This document shows positions 25,701 to 38,581 of a DNA stretch of 64,000 nt, one piece after another. Made by a program: the position numbers and the translations under genes. The notes beneath the pieces are model-generated. The model saw only the letters and a list, made by a program, of their open reading frames with translations, ran no database searches and had not been told where the DNA came from. Source of the stretch: Rotaria sp. Silwood1. Its lineage: Eukaryota > Rotifera > Eurotatoria > Philodinida > Philodinidae. Position 1 is the first letter of the stretch; every line of letters begins with the position of its first letter. The stretch spans positions 3,465,957 to 3,529,956 of the forward strand of contig CAJNOP010000011.1 of the NCBI GenBank assembly GCA_905250075.1. The letters are read 5' to 3'.

Positions 25701-27962
25701 TCCCAAAACAAATTGAAATAGATGGAAAATTAGTATCAAGTGATAAACATTTGTATGAGTCAATTACAAATATAATGTCAACACTTGTTGTTGTACCTGT
25801 ATGTAATTATAGATTGAAAAAAAAAATGACAAAAAAAAATATATATTCGAATGTTGTTTTAGGATAATCCAGATGCAGGTGTTTTATATCTTGCTCATGG
25901 TTTAAATAATGTTATTAATCAAATGAAATGTTTTGATGATACAAGTGAAACACGTGTTATGCTTTTTATGAATATGTTATGTCTTATTTCAACTCAAATT
26001 CAAACATTTTTACCGTATCATATTCCAAAAAGTAAATTTATATTTTAGAAATATAAAAAATAAGCCATAATGAATCGGACGAAATGCAAATGAAATTTTC
26101 TTCTTATATAAGTATATTTATATACCAAAACATAGAGAATTTTAAGTTTTATAAACCTAAAATCTTCACTTTTATGAAGAATATTTTGTTATTGCACTGG
26201 AATCCAAACATTTATATATCCTGTATATTCTAACTTAGAGATGTGCGAGTCAAGCTTTTTTGGTTTCGATAAATTTAATATAATCCTTGTCCTAGTCCAG
26301 TCTCGACAATTTCTTTTCTAGTGGTCCCGTTTTATAGAAAACTTTTTCAGAATTTATTCATATCATGAATTTTATTCTGATTCATATGATTTATAAAATA
26401 ATTTGCTTAACACCACAGAATATTTTATTATAAACTTGAGTTCTTGCTCCGCCAAAGTTTGTTCGTTAGTTCGAATCTTAGCCTCAGAAAATTTTCTTTC
26501 TTTGGTCTTGTAAATCTCTATTCCCACTCCGACACATCATTGTTCGTGCTTTGCAAAAAATGTTGAAGATATCGAAAGCAAAGAATTTTATATTTAACGA
26601 TAGAGAATTTCTTTCTGAATTTGACTAATCTACGTTCAGATACCCAAACTTTATTGGAGGATTGAATATATCCTTCATAGTAATTATGTCAGGATCTTTT
26701 TAAAAATAAAGTTGTGTTTTTTTTAGTCAAATTCCAGTTGCTAAGTCTATTTTTTCAATATCCATAAAATGCAGAATTTAGTTTTCCACAACACTATATG
26801 GCTGGTGAACCGGAGTACGACATGTCACTGAGTACACCCTAAAATGGATATAAAATTTTGGTTTTTTTTTTATATTTCTTGTGTTCTGAGTTTTCACATT
26901 CAACAGTTGTTTGATATTTTGAAGATAGATAATTTTACCGAGAATATTTTATAACGAGAACACATGAAATGCTTAATATGATTCATTGCTCAGTATTATA
27001 TACGAATAATCATTTAACAAATCAAACTATCAGTATAAAAATGAGTGTTCAGTAATTATTACATTTGCTCAGTTAACTAATTCCTTATTCAGTAAATTAA
27101 TAATATGTGGTCCGGGGTGTGGATGTGGGTGCTCCTGTTAGGAAGGCAGACGCAGACACATACACTCATAAGCGCGACACACCCACACCACACCCTTAAA
27201 TACGGAACTGTTAAATTAATTACTTAGCATATAATAAAAAACATAGTGAAAAAGTGAAGTGTATAGTTTTGTAAAACTTGAAATTCTTCTTTTTCGATAT
27301 ATAAACGAAAATTATTGTATGAATAATAAATGATTGAAAAATTGCATTTACAAGTAAGCCGATTCATACTAGTCCATCCGTTATTTCATGATATTAAGAA
27401 GACTTTGTTTTTGTTGTATAATTAGTTGAATCAAATGATACTTTATATGGTAATGATGAAAATTTTCTTAATGAAATGCATCAAAGATTAAGTCGTATTT
27501 GTGAACAAATTATACAAACGCTTAAAGATTTAGCAAATACAGTAATAACTGTGAAAATAGTAGAAATAAAATGTATATATAAGTTTTTTTTTATACATAG
27601 AATCCAAAACGACAATCAACATTAGCACTTGAATTTTTCAATCGTTTAATTGCACATGGAGATTTAAATCAACCAAAATGTATTAAATTTGCTGTTAATC
27701 TTTGGAATTTAGCACAAAAAAATCTGAATCCAGATGCACAAAAACTTGCTGTAAATAAAATTCTTGATGAGATTAATTATAATTCTTTGTTTCTTTTATT
27801 TAGAAACGTATTTTAACTCATATTGAAGCTCGTTCTGTTCATGATCAATCATTTAAACGTTTGTCTGAACTTATTTCAGGTACTATAAATGATACAAATC
27901 GATTATTATCTCGATCATCATCGTCATCCAATTTCATGCAACCACTTAATGCTACTGATTGA
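19726..27962 (+). CDS. VPS35L: VPS35L, Commander/retriever endosomal recycling subunit (22 exons)
   Basis: VPS35-like subunit of the retriever complex, which with VPS26C, VPS29 and the CCC complex recycles membrane cargo from endosomes. Exons: 19726-19839, 19902-20184, 20252-20316, 20367-20492, 21150-21234, 21293-21349, 21407-21554, 21620-21713, 21787-22040, 22290-22404, 22479-22598, 23564-23617, 23670-23813, 23871-23959, 24029-24109, 24177-24339, 25407-25599, 25659-25798, 25863-26031, 27426-27541, 27601-27750, 27804-27962. They sum to 972 codons; the human protein has 963. Diagnostic segments include [56 protein letters not shown] and the C-terminal [15 protein letters not shown]-type stretch. 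No signal peptide; an alpha-solenoid is expected. The acceptor of exon 3 (TAG then TAGCAGAT) is set by frame. Confidence 0.95.
22599..23563 (+). other. VPS35L intron 11, nothing recognised
   Basis: A 965-bp intron. A minus-strand open frame of about 100 codons (23093-23401) is hydrophobic, low-complexity and without a motif; it is probably chance. Confidence 0.5.
24340..25406 (+). other. VPS35L intron 16, nothing recognised
   Basis: 1.07 kb of AT-rich intron with intact GT and AG ends; no repeat, open frame or RNA gene that I can support. Confidence 0.5.
26032..27425 (+). other. VPS35L intron 19, holds a GC-rich hairpin
   Basis: A 1.39-kb intron joining phase-1 exons. It is AT-rich except for a GC-rich patch at about 27110-27200. 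Confidence 0.6.
27112..27198. repeat. GC-rich inverted repeat with GTGTGGATGTGGG / CCCACACCACACCC
   Basis: GGGGTGTGGATGTGGGTG (about 27116-27133) and CACACCCACACCACACCC (about 27179-27196) are near-complementary and flank a spacer of roughly 45 bp, an isolated GC-rich island in AT-rich DNA. The arms contain TGTGGG-like words, resembling the TGTGGG telomere repeat I recall for the bdelloid Adineta vaga. Origin as a small transposon or telomere-derived insertion is inference. Confidence 0.55.
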
Positions 27963-29531
27963 TATTACCAAATATTTTGCAATAGTGATTCTTTTTTTTT
28001 TTGATAGTTGTAATTGTTCGATTTTTTTCTTCTGTTGAAACACATGTAATTGATTAATTTATTTTCTTATAATATAAAGACTTCTTTTTTTAGATCAATT
28101 TTATTTAATCACTGTGTTTTTTTTTGTTCAAGTTTTGAATAATTTACATTTCTATTTATCAATAGGAATTGTTTATTATTCGAATGATCACTAATATTTT
28201 GATAGAGTAATTACATGTTTAAAAAAAAAATCAAGTTTAACCTTTTCGTTATCAACGACGCATATATATGTCACGAGTTTTATCACTACGTGAAACTAAC
28301 GCAATTGACCATAATAGTTTTTTTTTCTATAAACACTCGCATAAAAGCAAACGTCAGACAGTAGAAACTATCACGTCATCAATTGGTTATGACGCATGTT
28401 AGAGTCATTCCATAAATAGTAATAAGGACTTTTGGGACAAATTATTTTTGTCTTTCGTATATCAGTAACCAATTGGTTAATTAATGGGCGTTTTAGTTGA
28501 GATCTTAGTGCATACAGATTTTAACCGATACACAGATCGATGGCTGAAAAGTCTCAATGTTTGTTATCAGATAGTTTTCTGAGAAATTCTGAAATAAAAA
28601 AATAAAAAATAAAGATAAAGAACATATAGGAAAAGAAAAATGGACAAAACCACAAGTGACAACGCATCTTGGATAGAAGAAGTTTCGTGTTGTAACAGTG
28701 CTAACTGGAATTTGCAATAAATATTTACAGCAGCGGCGGTCGCTCAATCGATCGTCTTACATTGTTAAGTGTACATCTAATAACACTATTAATGGTCATA
28801 TCATGGATTAGCAATGAATTTTTAAGGATATGTCACGTAATAGACGTAAATGGATATTTGTTTTCATGCCCCGAAAAAATATATTCTTTAGCAAATAGTT
28901 TCAATGAAAAGTGTTTGTTTAATTTTAATCAAAAAAAGAAAGTCAATAAGTCTCATTGAAGAATATCACTTTATCTCCATTAAGTAAATGGAATAACGCT
29001 TCATGTATATTCAGGGCATTACTGTTACTTGATCATAATTTCGATTATTTTTGTTTATGTCTCATAAAAGATACTAATCTATTGAATAGACCGTAGATAA
29101 TCGATCTGAACTCTACTTGCTTTGTTTTTCTTATTTAATGAGACATACTTTGCAGTTATGCAATGCATGACATGTCTTGAGTATTTGAAAATTTCAACTT
29201 AATTGTGAAGTAAATCATTGTCGAAAGATTTCTCGAAAGAATGGAGGATCTTTTTATTTTTTTAAAATTATGTCTCTATTCATAGTTCTCTGGCTGGTTT
29301 AAAAATAACATCATTTTTTTTTATTGTAAAGGAAACCTCACATAATACTTATTCTATATTAATCAAATTAAAAAAAAAACAATTTCATTTTAACACAAAA
29401 CTATTATTATTTTTTCTTAACATAATTCTAAAACGAACACAATAAAAGAAAGAATGAATAAATAATATTATTTTTTTTCTGTCTATTTTAATAATAGCAC
29501 CAATTCAATTTGTTTTGTTATTTGAATTTGT
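27963..29531. other. Intergenic spacer between convergent genes
   Basis: About 1.6 kb between the 3' ends of VPS35L (+) and the spondin-like gene (-). Open frames at 28505-28747 (-) and 28762-28959 (+) carry no motif and lack support. Nothing else is seen. Confidence 0.55.
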
Positions 29532-32500
29532 TTAACATGGTATAGCTGTTTGACAATATCTTGTTTCTTTTAATGGTCCACATCGTTTGCCACCATTACG
29601 TGCACGACGTACAGGATTACGTGTACGTGTTTGTATTGCATCTTGTCCACAACCTGTACATGAAGACCATGTACTCCATTGACTAACAACACAATCAGTT
29701 GGTGCTAAATAAAACGAAACAAAAACAAATAATTAAAATGTATAACTAAAAAGAATCTTAAATAAATACGTACGACAAGGACTTAAATGACATGGTTGAG
29801 TTTCTTCAAGTGATAATGATTGACAACGATATTGATCAACTGCTCTATGATTATTCAATAATGTTCGCATACGGCGTCGGATACCATTACGACCACATGT
29901 TACTGAACATTCACTCCATTCACTCCAAGGACTCATTGGACATGATAAATCATTACCTAATGAAGAAAAATGGATTGTTTATTTTCCACATGTGTTTGTT
30001 TTCACACTTACTTTGAGCCACAAAATTATTACAAATAGTTTCACATTCCATTTTATCAGCAAAATTATTTTTATTATTACCACGAGCAGGACATGCACTA
30101 TTACCAGCAAATGGTTCACATGACATACTGGTTTTATTATAATAATATCGTTGTAAACCACGACATCGATTATCTGCAACTGGCTCAGACATACATCGTT
30201 CTAAAAAAAGTGAATAAATTTTATTAAATGTTTGTTTTTTAAACAATTCGTCAGGAAAACAGTTGACTCTAGAACATTAGAATTTGAATGAAATTAACTA
30301 GAGCTAGCAAATTTTTCTAGGACTAATTAGTTTATTTAGTTCTATCATTAAAAATATTTCGTAAATAGCTCTGAGAAAATAAGAAACATTCTGTAATAAT
30401 TATAAAATATATCCTAAAAATGCTGAAACGATTTAAAATTTATTATTCTTGCTTTAGACTGAAATAAACTCTGCAATTTTGGCAGATAATTGTATTTATT
30501 TAATTCTAAATAGCTCCGAATTTTCAAGTCTACAGCTTTTACTACAATTGAGAAACTGTATCGACATTATTGTGTTCTAATATTTGGAATTCTCATATAA
30601 CCTAAATTGATGAATTTCTTAGGCATTTATTTTTATCAATCTGTGGATGGAGTTTATCAGACGACACCTTTAGTATTTACCATTAGACAATGTATTTTAC
30701 TAATGACAGATATGCAAAACTCATTCGAAAATATTGTAATAGAAAATGTAGCTAAAGAATTAGACGAATTGCGAAATGCAATTAATCAATATGATGAAGA
30801 TCATAAGGTAAGTATACAGTTGACTTTGAATGCCATTAAAAAAATTTTGTTGGATTGAATTAGATAGAAAAATTCGGCGGCAAAATCAATTGATGTTGGG
30901 TCTATAAGAAACAGTGGGCGTGAATATTAAAATAAAACTTAACAGGACAGAAATATAATAATATTGAACAACTGAAAAATGACACGGACAAGGAGAATGA
31001 AAAAAAACGTAGTGTCGTTTTTATGGAAACTGATGATAGATAAGATATCTGTACAGTTGAAGTTAGTAATCCATCATCGTGATAATCAAATATACGAATA
31101 TTGATAACTTGATATGAGTTTTTTCTTTTATTTTCATTTACAAATAATAATCAAGCAGAGTGAGAAACTAGTGTATGATAGGACTTGTACAGTTTCCCAA
31201 CCATAGTAAAAATCAAAAGCATAGCACTTAGAAGTTATTGGCTGCTAAGTAGGCACAATAATCGGTCAAGCTTGCAAAAATTTTGTTTTGACTAAATGCC
31301 AAAATGATGAATTTTGAAGCTATTTCAGAACTTCTGGGATTATTTCTTTGTTTTGTATTTATTAAAAAATCACCAAAAAATTCTCGATTATTAGAAAACA
31401 TCATCTATGTGGTTCAAACCGAACAAAAGAAATCAGTATAATCTGTGTCATACTAGCGTTAGAGCCCGTCGACTTGATCCTGAACTCGATCGGGTTTAAG
31501 TCCACAACTTTTAGATCCAGCGCTCTCTTACCAACGTTAACGCGAAAAAACGTACCACATAGGATCTTACTTTTCGAATACGAATTCTTTATCACAATAC
31601 CTTTCATGCTTAAAACTTTGAAATTTGTTTTTTTTTATTTTTAATAACGTATGTCTATCGAATATAAAGTTAAAAAATCCACTTGAATTGACTAATATTA
31701 ACATTTTTGTTTTCAAGAAGTTTCTTATGTTGATAGAATAAAATGTATCTCTGAACGTCTTATAATCAAAGATATTATAATAAAACTACCTTTATTTCCA
31801 TTAGTATCACATTGAGCAGACTTTGCACCATGACATTGACGTTTTTCAATTAAATGAACGTCTTTACATTTTTGATCATGATGTGAATTTTCATTGATAT
31901 ACCATCGGCGTCTTTCTGTTATACCTTGACCACATGATACTGAACATGGTGAAAATGATGACCAATCTGTTACAGCACATCTATATCAAGAGAAAATAAA
32001 TAATTTAAAATGTTTTATTTATTTAGTTTTTGATAAAGCCAACATACGGTGCAACTTGTTGATGTTCATCATCACAATCATCACCTATTCTTGAATAACA
32101 CATTTCACTTTCACTTAATCGTTCATTACATCCATGATGATTAGCATTTTTATACATTCTAAAAATAAATTTAAATACTCATAAAAAATTTCTTAAAATT
32201 CAAATAAACCTTGTTCGTGTTCTTAATCCATTTCCACATTTAACATTACATGGACTCCAATCTGTCCATGGTGATGTCATACATCGTAAATCAGATGATT
32301 GTTCATCTAAAACCATCAAAAAAATATTTTCTATAAATATAATCAGTAGATAACAAAATTACCAAGTAATTCTACATTTGTTTTTGCAATATCTTTTTCA
32401 CTTTCAGTTTCACTCATACGACTTAAATCAACAAAATTTGAACCAAAGTCAATAGCGGGTGATGTTTCAGTATGTTGTGGTCGACCATGTGGACAAGCTA

Positions 32501-35500
32501 CACCTTGTGTCATAACTCGTTTAATACTTATTTTAGCAAATGGAGGTGGTTGATTGCCTAAACAATGAAAAATTAAATGTTAACATTTTATTTTTATTTT
32601 TGTAATTAAATTCATACCAAAAAATGGTGATCGATTATCTGTTATGTTACTTGAAAGAATTGGTGCAATTGGTTTACGTTGATTCTCTGGTCGTTTAGGA
32701 CCCTAAATAAATAAAATTTGTTGTTTTTACGTTATTCTAACAAAAAAAATGATATCGTTATTTACATCATATCGAACACCCATATCGGTTCCAGCATCAA
32801 TTGGATGAAGTAATTCGTCATAATTATCTACCCATGTACAATTTGGCAGACATAAATCAAGGCCAGATACACCTATAAATGATAATAGTAAAATAAAACA
32901 TTGAATTCAATAGATTTCTACCAGTAATCCAATCAGGTGATGGTCCAAGCATAGTAACAAATGATAAGAAATGATGATTTCTTGAAGTTGTAAAAGCACC
33001 TGTAGTTGATTTGCTTACATTAACTGTCCAAAGACCAGGTACAATCATTAAATTACGAATAACACCAAATTTAGTCTAAATGAATATTTTTTTTTCAAAC
33101 TATTATGTAAAAAGTACGAAGAGATTTACATGATTTTTTATTTCTTTTTGCATTGTACCAATTGCTCCCCATTCAGCTACTTGTTTAAGACCATCACTTG
33201 CAAAATCACCATAGTTCCATACTATTCAAAAACAAAATAAATAATATATATAACATATATATCCTGAGAAATAAATCGCTGTAGTCGATATATGGACTAT
33301 GTCTCTAGCATATAAGAGAAATCATATATTCCGATACCGCTTGGAATTCTCTACAAGCCTGTATATTTTGTATTAGGCTTGCGTTGAACGATTGAACGAT
33401 ATTCCGAGTACAGAAAAAATACTTTCACCTTCAGATTTTCACACATTGCTTTTTTATGGCTTCTTTTTTTTTACTATGAATTAAAATGTGTTATGAGTTA
33501 TAATTATGTCTTTTAAAAAAATTAATTAAAAATTGCGGTTGCGCGTGAAAGTCTGCCTTGACTTACGATTATTTACTGGCAAACGTATCAAATCTTTTTT
33601 TTTATTGCATCTACATCTTCACATTCCTATGAATTGTATGTTATAGTCCTTCAAGTGTTTTTTTCGTATAATGATTATACAATCTCATACTCCATAGTAG
33701 TAAGATTATGACTGAAAGACGAACAACTATGCATACAATAATATAGAGAATGTTAGAGAGTTTCACATACTATCCGAAGTTATGATTACTTTTTTAAAAA
33801 GATCTTTCTATACTCATAATAGAATTCAATTAAAACCAAAGAAGTTGTAAAAATGCAGTTTGTGAAAATCTGAAGACAAGAATAAGTCTAATATTAAATA
33901 CACAGAGTCGTAGAGAAGTTCGAGCACTATCAGAACATAGGATTACTCTTTTTTTTGTTTTTTTTTACTGAAGATATAAACAAAATAACGACTACAACTA
34001 TTTGCTTCCAGAAATATGTATATCATTACATGAATATTCTTCATTGTGAACAGTTCCAATTATATCAGACCAATGAAGAAGATGTTCTATAAAGGAAATA
34101 AGAAAAAAACATATGTTAAATTTCTCTAGAAATATTTCTACCAGGTGGCCAATCTTTTGGATGTGTTTGTTTTGACCAAAGACCATGAAATGTAAATTGA
34201 AATTTCGCTTCGTCACATGCACAACATGAATGACGAGGTCGATGAACTGCTTTCGGCATATCTAGATTAAAACAAGATATTTTTCATAAAGTGTTCCATT
34301 TTCTTAATCTAAACTAACTCATCATCATCATTTCTTTCTGTTTATTTTTCGAATGATTATCATCACAATCAAGTGTACATTGTCGTTGTTGTTCCAAATG
34401 TTCCGTACATTGAGCCATCATAGCTGCTCGTTTATCTGCATACATTCTTGTTCGAACTTGTGTACCTGGTCGATGACATGTAGCATTCATACATGATGAC
34501 CATTCACTCCACATTGAAACAAGACAACGTGGATCATGAACCACTATAATAGCCGAAAAAATTTAAATTAAAAAAAAAAAAGAAATGATCATATAAGTTA
34601 AAACAACATACTTGATTTTTGATCATGAATAAGTTCATCACACATAGCTTCACATTCTTCTTTTGTCATAAAATTATTTTCATTCCCTATTGAAAGAAAG
34701 ATTTAATAAATGAAGAAACATTTATGAAATATTTCATCAATACCTCTACATCCACCATATTGAAATTTCGAACATTTACGTGTTGTTACATCAAAATAGA
34801 ATCGATCAATAAATTTAGTACATGGACCTGGTTCAAGTGGTTGCATGCATTTATCTAAATACAAATACAAAAAAAAAGAATATTTTCTTTTTAAATTTAT
34901 AAATTTATTTTAACATACGTTTTTTTTCAGCTGTTTCCATACTTTTAATCATTGCTTTTCGTGTATCGGATAAACGATGCATTTGTGCTGGATCACAAGG
35001 TACTTCACAATCACGAAATTCTTCTAATGGTTCCGCACAGAAGCCCATAGCTAAAAATTTTACTTTATATGCACGAAATCGAACTTGTGTTCCACGTCCA
35101 CAAACAGCTGAACAAGCACTCCATTCCGACCATGGTAATGTCATACAACGTGTATCTTTACCATCCTCTAAAGAACGAAATATATTTTAAAAAAACAAAA
35201 TTAATTTAATTTATTTTTCTATATTATAACCTGTTCGTCCACGTAATAAAATATCGCATGTATCTTCACATGCATCACGTGTAAGAAAATTATTATCATT
35301 AGCACCACAACCACTATAATCAAATTCAAGACATTTACTCATATCCAAATTAAAATAAAAACGTCGTTCATATTGTGTACATGTACCAGTTTCAAGTGAT
35401 TGCATACATATACGTTTTTTTTCTATCATATCTGTTAAACGGCCTTGTTCACATGATGGTTTCATTCCATGACATGTTTCTTTTTCCATTAATTGATATT

Positions 35501-38500
35501 CTGATTGACATTGAGGATTATCTCGACCTTTCAACATTGTACGAGAACGAGTACGCATTCCTGTACCACATGTTACAGAACAATGTGACCATGATGACCA
35601 TTCGCTTACCATACACCTAAAATACAATTTTTGCTTTTGCTGATCAATTTTTAATCATAAAAAGAATAGAATATTTACATTGCATTATTTGATGATTTTG
35701 AATTATCATTTGCCATTGTTGATAAACACGATGTCAAATGGCATGAAACCATATCATACGTTCTTTGATTACAATGACTACGAAAAGCTTTGTCTGGCAT
35801 AAGATAAGCACGTCGTCGTGTTTTGATTCCATGACCACAACTAACCGAACATGATGACCATGGTGACCATTCAGTCATACGACATTCAGGTACTAATGCT
35901 TCCTCTTTAAAATAGATAAAACAAAAAAAGAAGTGATTAAAACATTTTTTTAAAACAATAATTTATTCAATAGTTTACCATAAGCATACATCAATTTTCC
36001 TGAATAATCATATTTTTGTTTCAATCGTTCATTTCGATGTTTTGTTTGTGATAAATCAATATCAAGTGACGAATCTTGATGATTATTTTGAACTCTATGC
36101 AAATTTTGTGTACCATATTGATTATTTGGACATTGAGTACCACGAACAAGTGTACGTTGAAGAATAACACGTGCTACAGGCATTATTGGTTTACCTATCA
36201 AGGTTTATCAAAAAAAGAAATACGTTAACAACAGCCAAAATAAATTCTTAATACTAACTCATAGGATCATGAAAAGGTGATGATGGTGAAACAGTACCAG
36301 TAAGTGTATGAATTTTTTCTAGTGGTATTGTTGGTAAACGACTTGACTAAAATGAAATAATATATTTAATCATTATACAAAGAAGCAAAGAATCAACTAA
36401 ACCTACTGTATATGTCGTTCCACTATCAATACCAGCATCTAATGGATAAAGATCTTCTGAATATTGTTCAAGCCATGTACAATTTGACAAACATAAATCA
36501 ATTGAATCAACTCCTATTTATAAAGAATAATATAATTTTATTCATCAGTAATTTTTAAAAAAACTTCACTAAATAAATAATGAAGCATGAACTAAAAAAA
36601 ATATACCTGTAAACCAATCAGGACTAGGTGAAAATTTGCTAACAAAACTCAATTTAGGATGATGAGGCGAAACTGTAAATACATTCATTGTTGATTCAAC
36701 TTCATTAGATGATAGTTTTAAAGGTTGAGCAAATAATAAACTACGAATAACTCCATTGAATGACTATAATAAACAAGAAGCACCATTTACACATATACAA
36801 CAACAATAAACATAAGAAGACATTACATATGATACAACAAAAGAAAAGAATTTTCTTTATCATGTTCTAAAAACGAAAATCTACCTATAAAAGAATCAGG
36901 TGATTTTATATTTTCATCAATATATTTATTAACGAGAGATAATCGATGAAAATTACGATTAACTCGAATAGCTTGATGCCACGATGAACCGGACATAAGA
37001 AAACGTAAACCAACATATCCTCTGTTACGTTGCTAGTAGAATTCAATAAAAATAATTTTCATTTTTTTTTCTTTTGATATACGTATATGTATTTATATAT
37101 ATATATGTATACTAACTTCATTTGCTAATTCTTGTTCAAGTGCATGTGTTTCACCAGTTAAAACTAATTGACTTAAACCACGATTGGCATATGAACCAAC
37201 TTGAAACATTGAATAATTGGAATTATGAACAGCACCAACAGTTGTTGAAAAATGAGCTAAATTAAAACGAAAAAATGTATTGACATGTTTTAGTTTCTTC
37301 AAGGCTAGTGTATCCAATCGAGTTGAAACTTTTTTTCTCATATATACTATGCACTCTTTGGGATGGTTAGTTTTTAGGGTTTCGAAAAACATTGCTCTAC
37401 TGATTGTTGGTAGTTTTTATAAAATTAAACGTGTGTCTTTTTCGATGTCTTCGATATTTATCTTGTTTATTCGACGAATAAAAAATGGAAATGTGCTCAT
37501 CATAAACAATGTCTAGTGTTTGTAAATGGAATCTCGAAAAAACGGAGGCGAAAATTAAGGTCATTGTGATACCAGTGTGTTATCCGTGATAACATGCGAG
37601 AACTTTAAGTCTATAACAACTTTTGTTCTATTCATCAAGATATCTCTGATATTTCAAATTTTTCTGATGAATTATTCTCAAAAATCTTCCGAAAAGATGA
37701 CAGCAATAGTCTAAAGAAAATTTTCTTTACCTGTTTTTGATGGCCAATCCTTTTTATGTGTTTCTGGTGACCAAAGTCCTTTAAATGTTAATTGATATTT
37801 TGCTTCACCGCATGCACAACATTGTTGCATCATTTTCTTCATATGCATTTCTAAATAGAAATAATATCTCATTAAATGCATGATTGATTATTTTATAGAA
37901 TACAAACGATCTTCGCACATGGTATACGTAAGAGCATTGTCATCTTTGAACCATGTTGTATCTGAACGTACAACAGTAGCTCTATATTAATGAAAGAGAA
38001 TTGTATTGTTATTAGAATATTTTCTTGGAAAGAAATTTTTTACTTAAATGAAACACATCCTTGTGGATGACGTGGTGCAATCCAATCAACAGATATAGTA
38101 TTTTTTAATTTATCTGGATTTGCATCTGTAACACCACCAGGACAATTACGTTGACTAATAATAGCTTCTTGTATTAATTCATCATTAGTATTTGTTGATG
38201 GCAATAATTCAAAATGTCCTATCGGTCGATATGGTTGTTCATCAGACCATGTTGATGGTACAGCAATAAGCATAAATTCTTTAAATGATGATTGATAAAA
38301 TTGGTTTTTAAAACCACTTAATGAAACTACAATAAAATATCTTTTATTATTTTCTTCCTAGTCTCAAATAGTTTCAATGATACAAAAAATGAAAACTAAA
38401 TATTACTTTTATATGTTCGTCCTGGTACATATGTTTTAAAACTACCTTCAACTGTTATACGAAAACCATTATCACCTGGTGTTTGTGGTACTAAATATCG

Positions 38501-38581
38501 TGATGAACGAAAACAAGTTGGTGGTTGTGCAAAAATAATATTGTTTAAAATAAACAATTGTAAAAACCACACAATCAGCAT
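29532..38581 (-). CDS. Double F-spondin-like secreted matrix protein (Reeler, two spondin_N, TSP1, Kunitz)
   Basis: Secreted extracellular-matrix protein related to F-spondin (SPON1). The constitutive minus-strand exons (38581-38407 through 29704-29532; 28 exons) sum to 1,461 codons. Domains in order: signal peptide (about 1-19), Reeler (about 20-165), spondin_N (about 183-350; CCACGEAKYQLTFKGLW), TSP1-1 (about 462; EWSPWSSCSVSCG), TSP1-2, Kunitz-1 (about 600-655), TSP1-3, Kunitz-2 (about 742-795), TSP1-4, second spondin_N (about 885-1054; CCACDEAKFQFTFHGLW), TSP1-5, TSP1-6, Kunitz-3 (about 1282-1340), TSP1-7, TSP1-8 and stop. Module 2 has no Reeler or signal peptide of its own, and the exon joining the modules (ending 34319) connects in frame to the next (34261), so one gene is more likely than two. 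An extra exon at 36886-37033 appears mutually exclusive with 36607-36763. Confidence 0.9.
30201..31789 (-). other. Large intron of spondin-like gene, nothing recognised
   Basis: A 1.6-kb intron between TSP1-6 and Kunitz-3. A plus-strand frame of 83 codons at 30607-30858 has a Glu/Asp/Asn-rich end but no family match. No inverted repeats found. Confidence 0.5.
33222..34029 (-). other. Intron inside second spondin_N domain, nothing recognised
   Basis: An 0.8-kb AT-rich intron splitting the leucine codon before WNYGDFASDG. No other feature seen. Confidence 0.5.
36607..36763 (-). other. Candidate mutually exclusive exon B of first spondin_N domain
   Basis: Encodes FNGVIRSLLFAQPLKL through SPSPDWF and matches spondin_N better than exon A. 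It corresponds in position and phase to exon 33075-32922 of the second module, which exists as a single copy. Confidence 0.75.
36886..37033 (-). other. Candidate mutually exclusive exon A of first spondin_N domain
   Basis: Open across 49 codons in the frame set by the upstream exon (37256-37117, phase 0), with an AG acceptor and the donor GTAGAT. Its translation ends HRLSLVNKYIDENIKSPDSF, aligning with exon B's HPKLSFVSKFSPSPDWF and with the family consensus SFLTMMGPSPDW. It is 148 nt and exon B is 157 nt; both enter at phase 0 and leave at phase 1. Including both breaks the frame; including either keeps it. The left edge may be off by one base. Confidence 0.65.

Noticed and set aside
30607-30858. 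83-codon plus-strand frame inside a spondin-gene intron
   Set aside because: No family match, no flanking splice or repeat evidence; length is within chance for this AT-rich DNA.
34261-34319. Splitting the spondin-like locus into two adjacent genes
   Set aside because: The exons on either side of this junction connect in phase with consensus splice sites, and the total frame over 28 exons closes exactly; the downstream module has no signal peptide.
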